Part shown: in pieces, positions 26,678 through 34,156 of the stretch
How the letters are laid out: the number at the start of each line of letters is the position of its first letter
Position numbering within the stretch: the first letter of the stretch is position 1
NCBI GenBank assembly: GCA_900116395.1
Contig: FPAN01000005.1
Coordinates: forward strand, 62,001-126,000
Reading direction: 5' to 3'
Length of the DNA stretch: 64,000 nucleotides
DNA from: Lachnospiraceae bacterium XBD2001
Lineage (GTDB): Bacteria > Bacillota > Clostridia > Lachnospirales > Lachnospiraceae
The notes under the pieces: generated by a model
What the model was told of the DNA's origin: nothing
Databases searched by the model: none
Seen by the model: the letters and a program-made list of their open reading frames with translations, nothing else
Translations under genes and position numbers: made by a program

Positions 26678-27604
26678 TTATTTCGTCTTTGCAATCTCTG
26701 AGATAGAAGATGCAAGACCTGCAATGCCCTGAATCTCGGAAGGGATGATAATCTTGGTTGCCTGTCCGTCAGCAGCCTTGGCAAATGCCTCTAAGCTCTT
26801 CAACTGAAGTACCTTGTCGTCTGCGCCGGCTTCCTTAATCATACGAAGACCGTCTGCATTCGCCTGCTGTACCTTCAGAATAGCCTCTGCCTGACCTTCT
26901 GCCTCACGAATGGTAGCTTCCTTCTTAGCTTCTGCACGAAGGATGGCTGCCTGCTTCTCAGCCTCTGCATCCAAGATTGCGGACTGCTTCTTACCTTCTG
27001 CAATCAGGATGGTGGACTTCTTCTCACCTTCTGCGATAAGGATGGCTTCACGACGTTCACGCTCTGCCTTCATCTGCTTCTCCATGGCATCACGGATAGC
27101 GGTTGGTGGGATGATGTTCTTCAACTCGACACGGTTGATCTTAATTCCCCAAGGATCGGTTGCAATATCCAGAGATGCACGCATCTTGGTATTGATGGTC
27201 TCACGGGATGTTAAGGTCTCATCCAACTCCAAATCACCGATGACGTTACGAAGGGTAGTTGCGGTTAAGTTCTCAATTGCCATGATTGGATTCTCAACGC
27301 CGTAGCAGTAGAGACGAGGATCGGTAATCTGGAAGTAGATAACCGTATCAATCTGCATGGTAACATTATCCTTAGTAATAACCGGCTGTGGTGGGAAATC
27401 AACCACCTGCTCCTTCATGTTGACATTCTTGGCAACACGCTCAATGATCGGCATCTTCAGGTGAAGACCTACCGGCCATGTGGTGGTGTATGCACCCAGT
27501 CGCTCAATAACAAATGCATGTGCCTGAGGTACGATACGTACGCATGACATCAGGATCAATAAAACAATAACAATTAGTACAAGAAATGCAATAATTCCGC
27601 CCAT
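26678..27604 (-). CDS. SPFH/Band 7 membrane protein (stomatin/QmcA-like)
   Basis: A 308-residue membrane scaffold protein. One N-terminal hydrophobic helix (about 3-22) anchors it. The SPFH domain follows (VPQAHAFVIERLGAY, QPVITKDNVTMQIDTVIYFQ). A long Ala/Glu/Lys coiled coil at about 185-245 has repeated xAEGxK and xAEAxK units that drive oligomer formation. A usual partner, the NfeD-type membrane protease-like protein, is not beside it. It is a single-gene unit with its own downstream terminator. Role in membrane domain organisation is inferred from the family. Confidence 0.92.
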   Translation of the reverse strand: MGGIIAFLVLIVIVLLILMSCVRIVPQAHAFVIERLGAYTTTWPVGLHLKMPIIERVAKNVNMKEQVVDFPPQPVITKDNVTMQIDTVIYFQITDPRLYCYGVENPIMAIENLTATTLRNVIGDLELDETLTSRETINTKMRASLDIATDPWGIKINRVELKNIIPPTAIRDAMEKQMKAERERREAILIAEGEKKSTILIAEGKKQSAILDAEAEKQAAILRAEAKKEATIREAEGQAEAILKVQQANADGLRMIKEAGADDKVLQLKSLEAFAKAADGQATKIIIPSEIQGIAGLASSISEIAKTK

Positions 27605-27652
27605 TTTTGTTTCCTCCCATAGGTGTCTTTTTACTACTCTCTTATATTAAAA

Positions 27653-27683
27653 CAAAAACTACCGAGTCGCAATGACCCGGTAG
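27653..27683 (-). terminator. Terminator after the SleB-like hydrolase gene
   Basis: CTACCGxGTC / GACxCGGTAG arms (27659-27668, 27674-27683) with 5-base loop and a T5 tract on the minus strand. Confidence 0.88.
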
Positions 27684-27713
27684 TTGAAAATTCATATGAC
27701 TCAATTGTCTATT

Positions 27714-28946
27714 TTACCAGAATACCTGGTTGCCGATAACAACGCCTGCGCGTCCGCTACGTACCGGACGGAAGGATGTTGCACCACCGGTATTATCCAC
27801 GCCGGATAATGCCTCGCTGGCAGCCTGAATACAAGATGCGCTAGGTCCGTTGGCAGCAATCTGTGCCACGCGTCCGCTTCCTGCAGGTGAGAACTGTCCA
27901 GGTGCATAAATAACACCATAAATGGAACCTGAATATCCACGGTTCAAGCGGTTCACTACAACTGCGCCTACAGCCAGCTGTCCTTCGTATGGCTCATAAC
28001 CAGCCTCTGCCTGAATCAAGGCAGCAAGTAAGGTCACATCATCATAGCTTGCAGCGACCGGTGCGTTCTGTACGGTTGCAACGGTGTTGGCCGGCTGCTG
28101 TGCAGCTGCCTTCTTCTCTTCCTCTGCCTTCTTGGCAGCCAGAGCCTGCTGCTCCTCTTCTACGGTGATACCTGTTCCGGTAGATAATGCTACGGTTACA
28201 TAGTCGCTCTTTACGTAAGCAGTGGCGCCGCTCTTGGTCTTCACTGCGGTCCAGCCGTCCACGCCGGATGCCTCATCAGCAACTTCCAATCTCTCGCCCT
28301 CAGAAAGTGCGGTTACTACGGAAGCGTCCTCAGATGCGCTCTCACGTACGCGAAGTCCACCGGTGGTAGATGTTGCATAAACAAGACAAATATCATAAGC
28401 AAGTGTCTTAGCAGCATCGCCGGTTACGACGTACTCGTTGTTTACATATCCTGTTAAATTGCCGGAGGTAATCTGTGTCCAGTCACCCTCGGTACCGGTA
28501 ACTACAGCCAAATCGCCCTTACGTAACTTACCAACCAATGCGGAATCGGAAGATGCACTCTCGCGAACGTTCATATAATCGTCTACCGTTGTCATCAACT
28601 TATCTGCCCACTCAGCATCGCTTTCCTCTGCTGCTCCGGTTGTATTTGTGTTAGCGTCTTGGGTGTTCATAGCGGTGGTCAGATTCTTCATCCCATATGG
28701 GTTACCACCTAGAATTGTTAAGTTATTTGCGTCTGTACCTGCGGTATACACTCCAATGGAGGCTCCATACTGGATCTTAGACATAGTAGAAATAATTCCA
28801 GCAGTTCCGTGGCTAGAAACCTCTACATTGGAAGTTACTACAGAACTCTGTGTCTCGTAGTTAACACCAAGTATGACCGTGGCAAGTGCAACGCTTAAGA
28901 TTGCGGCCTGCTGTATCCGGCTCTTCATCGTACTGTTGATTTTCAT
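27714..28946 (-). CDS. Secreted cell wall hydrolase, two SH3b domains plus SleB-like catalytic domain
   Basis: A 410-residue exported protein. An N-terminal signal or anchor helix (about 10-28) is followed by an unassigned region, two bacterial SH3 domains (near 115-170 with MNVRESASSDSALVGKLRKG, and 190-255 with LRVRESASEDASVVTALSEG), an Ala/Glu/Lys spacer, and a C-terminal hydrolase_2 domain like SleB (LIQAEAGYEPYEGQLAVGAV, VVNRLNRG) ending in VFW. The Glu in QAEAGYE is the probable catalytic acid. Many non-sporulating Lachnospiraceae carry such SH3-SleB proteins, so a vegetative wall-remodelling role is as likely as spore germination. The Shine-Dalgarno (AGAGGA) is unusually far, about 15 bases, from the ATG. 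Confidence 0.88.
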   Translation of the reverse strand: MKINSTMKSRIQQAAILSVALATVILGVNYETQSSVVTSNVEVSSHGTAGIISTMSKIQYGASIGVYTAGTDANNLTILGGNPYGMKNLTTAMNTQDANTNTTGAAEESDAEWADKLMTTVDDYMNVRESASSDSALVGKLRKGDLAVVTGTEGDWTQITSGNLTGYVNNEYVVTGDAAKTLAYDICLVYATSTTGGLRVRESASEDASVVTALSEGERLEVADEASGVDGWTAVKTKSGATAYVKSDYVTVALSTGTGITVEEEQQALAAKKAEEEKKAAAQQPANTVATVQNAPVAASYDDVTLLAALIQAEAGYEPYEGQLAVGAVVVNRLNRGYSGSIYGVIYAPGQFSPAGSGRVAQIAANGPSASCIQAASEALSGVDNTGGATSFRPVRSGRAGVVIGNQVFW

Positions 28947-29075
28947 AAAAAAAATGTTGTCCTCTTTTTACGATTTGTTACATCTTTGTTACAGAAGGAT
29001 TCTACCATTATTACACAACAATGTCAAATTTCCGCAAAATTCACATTTAACATTTCCGACAAACCCTTGTTTTTC

Positions 29076-29103
29076 TTGACTTTTTGCCCATTGGTATTAT
29101 GAT
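29076..29103 (+). promoter_or_regulatory. Candidate murG promoter
   Basis: TTGACT (29076-29081), 16-base spacer, TATGAT (29098-29103), about 30 bases before the murG ATG. The remaining part of 28947-29075 holds a direct repeat TTTGTTAC (near 28975 and 28985) but no other feature. Confidence 0.6.
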
Positions 29104-29133
29104 TATACCGTACGAAAAAGGAGTGTATTTATT

Positions 29134-30198
29134 ATGAAAAAAATCATTCTCACCGGCGGCGGTACTGCCGGTCATGTCACACCAAATATTGCACTGATGC
29201 CGGCCCTTCGGGAAGCCGGTTACGATATTGTCTACATCGGTTCGAAGACCGGTTTGGAGCGCGGGCTCATCGAAGAGACCGGGGTAAAGTATTACGGAAT
29301 CTCCTCCGGCAAGCTCCGTCGCTATCATTCCTGGAAGAACTTCACCGATCCATTCCGTGTCATCGCCGGATATTTCCAGGCGATGCGCACCATTCGAAAA
29401 GAGAAGCCGGATGTGATCTTCTCTAAGGGCGGATTCGTCTCCGTTCCTGTGGTACTAGCAGCCAAGGCTTGCCGCGTACCGGCAATTATTCACGAGTCCG
29501 ATATGACTCCTGGACTTGCCAATCGCATCGCCTCCCGTGGCGCTTCCAAGTTCTGCTGTAACTTCCCGGAGACCTTGAAGTACTTACCGGAAGGCAAGGC
29601 GGTTCTTACCGGTTCTCCGATTCGCCAGGAGCTCTTAGCCGGCGACAAGGAGAAGGCATATGCTTTTACCGGTTTAAATAGTAGTAAGCCGATTCTTCTT
29701 ATTATGGGAGGAAGCCAGGGCTCTGTCTTCATTAATAACGCCGTACGCGGCTCCCTAGACGTCTTATTGGAGCAGTTCCAGATTATCCACCTCTGCGGTA
29801 AGGGCAACCTGGATGAGGCTCTTGTGGGCCGTGAGGGCTATGTACAGTATGAATACATTAGCGGAGAACTTCCGGATCTGTTCGCAGCCAGCGATTTGAT
29901 CATCTCCCGCGCCGGTGCCAATGCCATCTGTGAGTTGCTGGCATTACATAAACCGAACATCTTAATTCCGCTGTCCTTGAACGCCAGTCGTGGAGACCAG
30001 ATTCTGAATGCTAAGTCCTTCGAGAAGCAGGGATTCAGCTTCGTAATGGATGAAGAGAGCGTCACCGCCGACAGCCTTACCGCTGCCGTTACCGACGTCT
30101 ACGAACGCCGTAACGAGTACATTACCGCTATGGAACAAAGCGGCCAGATGGATTCCGTCAAGGCCGTTGTAGATGTTATCAAAAGTGTGACCAAATAA
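29134..30198 (+). CDS. murG: UDP-GlcNAc:lipid I N-acetylglucosaminyltransferase MurG
   Basis: Last cytoplasmic step of peptidoglycan precursor synthesis: adds GlcNAc to lipid I to make lipid II at the inner membrane face. GT28 family, 354 residues. The N-terminal glycine-rich loop GGGTAGHVTPN (7-17), GGFVSVPVVLAA, the second loop GGSQGSVFIN and the donor-binding SRAGANAICELLALHKPNIL are all present. AAAGGAG lies 10 bases before the ATG. It stands alone, not in a division/cell wall (dcw) cluster, with its own promoter and terminator. Confidence 0.96.
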   Translation: MKKIILTGGGTAGHVTPNIALMPALREAGYDIVYIGSKTGLERGLIEETGVKYYGISSGKLRRYHSWKNFTDPFRVIAGYFQAMRTIRKEKPDVIFSKGGFVSVPVVLAAKACRVPAIIHESDMTPGLANRIASRGASKFCCNFPETLKYLPEGKAVLTGSPIRQELLAGDKEKAYAFTGLNSSKPILLIMGGSQGSVFINNAVRGSLDVLLEQFQIIHLCGKGNLDEALVGREGYVQYEYISGELPDLFAASDLIISRAGANAICELLALHKPNILIPLSLNASRGDQILNAKSFEKQGFSFVMDEESVTADSLTAAVTDVYERRNEYITAMEQSGQMDSVKAVVDVIKSVTK

Positions 30199-30204
30199 AA
30201 AATG

Positions 30205-30229
30205 CCCCTCGCTATCAAAAAGCGAGGGG
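30205..30229. terminator. Bidirectional terminator between murG and the lipoprotein gene
   Basis: Perfect 9-bp stem CCCCTCGCT / AGCGAGGGG with a 7-base loop. T-rich tracts follow on both strands. Confidence 0.92.
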
Positions 30230-30249
30230 TTCGTTGTTTTTCGAACATC

Positions 30250-30714
30250 TTATTCGTATTCTTCCCGAAGTTCTTCCACTTCGTCTTCGCCTACCAAGGT
30301 AATGGTAGCCGCTGTCTTCGCTACGGAAATATCCGTCTCACACTCCATGTAGAGCTCGCCTGCCTGGTTGTAGATGGCCCAATTGAACTTGGTCACATCC
30401 ACCGGCCATGCGGCATCCAAAGAGATGGATTCCCCTGCAGGAATCGGGTCTACCTGGGCCTGTTCCCCGGTAACCGGATCGATAACGGACAGCATTCCAA
30501 TATCAACCTGACACTCATTCACGAAGGTAATGGTTAAGCTTCTGGTCTCAACCTGTGGCTCTTCCTCTTTGGTCTCTTCCGGCTCGGTAGCTTCAACCTG
30601 TGGTTCCGGCTTTGGAGTCGGTTTCTTTTCTACTGTAACTTCTTTGCCACAACCCATAAGCAATACCGCACTAAGAAGGACTGCTATGGTTGTTGTAAAC
30701 ATGGTTTTTTTCAT
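30250..30714 (-). CDS. Hypothetical lipoprotein
   Basis: A 154-residue lipoprotein. MKKTMFTTTIAVLLSAVLL leads into the lipobox LLMGC, then a Lys/Pro/Glu-rich spacer (about 25-58) that would lift the domain away from the membrane. The C-terminal 95 residues look like a small beta domain (SLTITFVNECQVDIGMLSVI, GESISLDAAWPVD, GELYMECETDI). The ATG at 30714 is preferred over 30729 because GGGGAG lies between them. No family recognised. Single-gene unit between two terminators. Confidence 0.78.
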   Translation of the reverse strand: MKKTMFTTTIAVLLSAVLLMGCGKEVTVEKKPTPKPEPQVEATEPEETKEEEPQVETRSLTITFVNECQVDIGMLSVIDPVTGEQAQVDPIPAGESISLDAAWPVDVTKFNWAIYNQAGELYMECETDISVAKTAATITLVGEDEVEELREEYE

Positions 30715-30765
30715 GGCTTCTCTCCCCATTTATATATAGGAACATTATAGCATCATTCTACCGGG

Positions 30766-30795
30766 AAAAGAAAGCCGCCCGGATGTCCGGACGGC
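30766..30795 (-). terminator. Terminator after the first surface protein gene
   Basis: GCCGCCCGG / CCGGACGGC arms (30774-30782, 30787-30795, one mismatch) with a 4-base loop and a T-rich tract on the minus strand. Confidence 0.88.
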
Positions 30796-30814
30796 CCTCG
30801 TTCAAATCGTTTTA

Positions 30815-33800
30815 TTATTTGGTCTTGTCGATCTTCTCAGCTGCCTTCTTCTGCTGGAACTTACGATACATGGTGTATCCGGTTCCGCCAAGTACTGCAA
30901 CGATCAGTAACCACCACCATCCAAGAATGGTGTTTGCCTTCGCATCATCCTCTAAGGTCATATCAGAAAGAGCGGTCGTTACGTCATTGCTATTAACCAC
31001 CTGCTGAAGATTTACATCTTCCTCTGCTGCGTCATCACCGTTATCCAAGGTGTTATTAGCAAGAGGTGCTGCGATTGGGTTCAATCTTACAAGTCCTGCG
31101 CCTTGAGCTGCTGCCGGGTTAGCGCCACCAACTACTACGCCACCTGCTGCAGCCGGAGCTGCTGGTGCTGCTGGTGCAGGGGTAAGGAATGCAATTCTGT
31201 TCTCGAGAACAGTTGCAAGTCCAGCCATACGGCTTACGATTGCATCTACGTTAGCCTTAGCAGCCTCTAAGTCAAGCTCTGCTGCGGTTAACTCAGACTC
31301 AATACGAGCCTTCTCTTCTGCACGAGCGATATCATCACCTGCTACGGAAGTGCTCTTCAAGGAAGCTAACTCGTTCTTTAAGGTCTGAACCTTCTTCTGA
31401 GCCTCGCCGTATGCAGTTACTGCATCCTGAGCCTTCTGTGCAATGTTGTCTGCGTTCTGCTTGTTCTGCTTGTAATCGTTCAGGAAGTTGTTGAATCCTG
31501 CATCGGTTGCTTCGAAGAACAGGCCATTACGTCTGGTGTAGTTATCATTTCCGTAGTAACCTTCTACATGCAACTTGGTTAAGTCCTGAGTATCGTATAC
31601 AGTTCTTGCGATATCCTGCTTCACATCATCCTTGGAAGTAGTTACCTTGTAGTCTACCTTGTCATAAGAGTAAGTAGTCTTAGCGGTTTCATTCTTAGCC
31701 TTTACAGAATCTTCCCATACTCGACCTGTAACAGTTGCTCTATCGCCTAACTTATTCTTCAAGTCAATTGCTGTCTGATCAATGGACGCCTGAGCAGCCT
31801 CACCAGCGGTAGCCGTAGCAGAAGCCTTATCTGTTACTGTTACCTTGCCTGCACTTGCCACACCGGCAGCAGTATAATTCACTGTCGCGCGACCAATTTT
31901 ACCATCAATAACATGTCTAGAAGCACTTAATACAGGGCCATCTAACTCCAATGCGTTAGCTGCAGCCATTGACTCTTTTTCGCCACGATTTCCAAGGATA
32001 GATGAAATCAAATCCCACGCATTTGCAGAAATATATGTTGTGCCCGGAGTTGCCTTCAATGTAAATGTAAATGTAATGTGAGAATCATCGGTTGTACGAT
32101 AGCCATCTGCATCCTTTATCGTCTCCTTGTAGTGCACTCCGAGAAACGAGCCTTCTTTTTCATGGGTTTCGTCAAGTTCGTTAGCATCAACAACACTTAC
32201 ATCTACATCGGTATCCAGAATAGTGAATCCGGCATTTTCAATCAGTTTTCTATACTTTTCTTTTTCTTCTTCCGCAATATCAGAAGCAACATCTTCCGTA
32301 TTGTTTGTAAAAATTCTCCATGTTTCTCTTGTTCGAGTGATACCACTTAAGTCAATAGTAGCTGTAAATTTTGCTGCATAATTTACATCATATGTATACT
32401 TAGTCTCGGAACCGACAGTTACCTGCTCAGAGCCTTCAACTAAAGTCTCGCCAGACTTTACGTCTTTTGCAGCAGCATTCTTGCCAGCTGCGATTGCTTC
32501 TGCTTCGGTATTGAACTTCTCTTCGCTTCCATCTAAGGTCTTACCGGTTGTAGTAACCTTAGTTACAGTTCCGGTTGTAATCTTTACAACGTTACCGGTT
32601 GTCTTATCTACTTCATATCTGAATCCACCATCATCAACGACGTTGGTAACAACGGTTGCACCATCATCAGAAGTATTACCTACCTCAACTACGTCGGTCT
32701 TTTTTCCGTTATCCTTCAAGAGATACTTCGCAGAGTTAATTGTTACTACATTAGAAGCGGTGGTATCTACATCATGCATCGTACCCTTTGCATCTTTGTA
32801 GTAATAGATATCCTCATTAACGAATACCTTCTCGAAAATAACCAGCTTATTACCCTCAACCTTATAATTCATGTATAAGGTCTGCTGCTCACCATCGATC
32901 TCGCAAACTACCTTATAGTAGTTACCATTCTCGTCATGCGCACGGGTTGCTCCAACTACATTCGCACGAGGGCGAGTAAACTTCTCGTCAGCGGATACAA
33001 ACTTTGCATTCTTTACAACCGGTACATAGTAGTTCTGGATGATGTCATAGAACAATGTATCATTATCAGTCCAAAATGCCTGGGACTCGCCAGATTTAAC
33101 TTTGCCATTCTCACCAACGTGGGCATCTCTTGCCTGCTGCTCTGCAACGATTCTAGCAGCTGCGCTCTGAGCTAACTTCTCACGCTCAGCATTTGCTGCT
33201 GTCTGTAAATCTGTTGCAAGCTTCTTAGCTGCTGCGAGTTCTTCCTCAGCCTTAGCAACATCCTTATCTGCATTTTCTACAGCTGCATCATAGTGAGCCT
33301 GAGCATCTGCTACAACCTGATCGTTGGTCTCAATCTGACCCTTCAGTTCTTCAAGTCTTGCAGAAGCATTGTTGTAGTCATTCTGTGCAGTCTCTGCTGC
33401 CTTAGCTGCTGCATCATACTGTGCCTGAGCATCTGCAACAGTTCCTGCAGTTGCAACTGCATCTGCGTGTCCGTTGAACTCATCAGCAGAAGTCTGAGCT
33501 GCTGTCTTCTCATCGGATGCTACAGTCTTCGCATCACCTGCTGCTGTATTGTTCAATCCCTCATTCTTTACAACGTCAGCGTTGGCATTCTTAATATTAT
33601 CTAACTGAGTAGCAACATCAGCAAGAGCTGCCTCACCGGCATTTACCTCTGTCTTAGGATTTGTGGTTCCAGCTGCCTTCTGCAATTCATTACCGGCAAC
33701 TTCCAACTTCTCGTTCGCATCCTTAGTTGCTGCCTCTGCAACCTTGGTAGCTCCCTCTGCACGGTATGTCTCACTGGTTCCTTCCGGTGCTACAAGCTTA

Positions 33801-33937
33801 GTAGCTTCAACACTGTTTGCTCCCTCAACAGGAGTCTCCTCTGCTGCGAATGCAGTTAATGGAGTTGCTGCCATCATTGCAGCCATTCCCACAGATGCTG
33901 CCTTGATTGCGTTTCTCTTGATCTTGTTGCTCATCAT
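30815..33937 (-). CDS. Large secreted, membrane-anchored surface protein, paralog 1
   Basis: A 1040-residue exported protein, family not recognised. A signal peptide (about 1-31, ending LTAFAAEE) is followed by an Ala-rich coiled coil (about 35-265, many AxAxYDAA and EEELAAAK stretches), a beta-rich middle (about 280-680) and a second coiled coil (about 815-935). An Ala/Pro/Gly spacer precedes the tail ANTILGWWWLLIVAVLGGTG, then a basic end finishing KIDKTK. The tail has the spacer-helix-basic geometry of a wall-sorting or anchoring signal but no LPxTG. Its paralog lies just upstream on the same strand. GGGAGG lies 5-6 bases before the first of two adjacent ATGs. Confidence 0.85.
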   Translation of the reverse strand: MMSNKIKRNAIKAASVGMAAMMAATPLTAFAAEETPVEGANSVEATKLVAPEGTSETYRAEGATKVAEAATKDANEKLEVAGNELQKAAGTTNPKTEVNAGEAALADVATQLDNIKNANADVVKNEGLNNTAAGDAKTVASDEKTAAQTSADEFNGHADAVATAGTVADAQAQYDAAAKAAETAQNDYNNASARLEELKGQIETNDQVVADAQAHYDAAVENADKDVAKAEEELAAAKKLATDLQTAANAEREKLAQSAAARIVAEQQARDAHVGENGKVKSGESQAFWTDNDTLFYDIIQNYYVPVVKNAKFVSADEKFTRPRANVVGATRAHDENGNYYKVVCEIDGEQQTLYMNYKVEGNKLVIFEKVFVNEDIYYYKDAKGTMHDVDTTASNVVTINSAKYLLKDNGKKTDVVEVGNTSDDGATVVTNVVDDGGFRYEVDKTTGNVVKITTGTVTKVTTTGKTLDGSEEKFNTEAEAIAAGKNAAAKDVKSGETLVEGSEQVTVGSETKYTYDVNYAAKFTATIDLSGITRTRETWRIFTNNTEDVASDIAEEEKEKYRKLIENAGFTILDTDVDVSVVDANELDETHEKEGSFLGVHYKETIKDADGYRTTDDSHITFTFTLKATPGTTYISANAWDLISSILGNRGEKESMAAANALELDGPVLSASRHVIDGKIGRATVNYTAAGVASAGKVTVTDKASATATAGEAAQASIDQTAIDLKNKLGDRATVTGRVWEDSVKAKNETAKTTYSYDKVDYKVTTSKDDVKQDIARTVYDTQDLTKLHVEGYYGNDNYTRRNGLFFEATDAGFNNFLNDYKQNKQNADNIAQKAQDAVTAYGEAQKKVQTLKNELASLKSTSVAGDDIARAEEKARIESELTAAELDLEAAKANVDAIVSRMAGLATVLENRIAFLTPAPAAPAAPAAAGGVVVGGANPAAAQGAGLVRLNPIAAPLANNTLDNGDDAAEEDVNLQQVVNSNDVTTALSDMTLEDDAKANTILGWWWLLIVAVLGGTGYTMYRKFQQKKAAEKIDKTK

Positions 33938-33992
33938 TTAATCCTCCCTATTTTTGTGTGAATATTGGTTCACTTAATCTCAAACTATATGC

Positions 33993-34060
33993 ATCTTATT
34001 CCAACGAAATTTTCAATTCAATAGGTTTGGCACGAACGTCATTTTTCTGGCATAAACGTC
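33993..34060 (-). promoter_or_regulatory. Promoter with tandem LytTR-like repeats, surface protein paralog 1
   Basis: On the minus strand: GACGTTTATGCCA (34048-34060) and GACGTTCGTGCCA (34028-34040), repeats spaced 20 bp, then 6 bp to a -35 TTGAAT (34016-34021), 17-base spacer and -10 TAAGAT (33993-33998). The ninemers GACGTTTAT and GACGTTCGT fit 8 of 9 positions of the recalled LytTR consensus. The same array with the same spacing stands before the second paralog. Confidence 0.72.
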
Positions 34061-34090
34061 AGCAAAAGCGTGTTATTCCTGCTTTTTCCC

Positions 34091-34125
34091 AAACGAAAAC
34101 GCCACAACCCGTATGGGCTGTGGCG
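34091..34125 (-). terminator. Terminator after the second surface protein gene
   Basis: CGCCACAACCC / GGGCTGTGGCG arms (34100-34110, 34115-34125, one mismatch), 4-base loop, and a T-rich tract on the minus strand. It makes each paralog a separate transcription unit. Confidence 0.88.
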
Positions 34126-34156
34126 CCTTCAAATCTACTCTTTTGTAAAAATCGAT

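Noticed and set aside
31100-31200. LPxTG sorting signal in the surface proteins
   Set aside because: No LPxTG or close variant precedes the C-terminal helix in either paralog.
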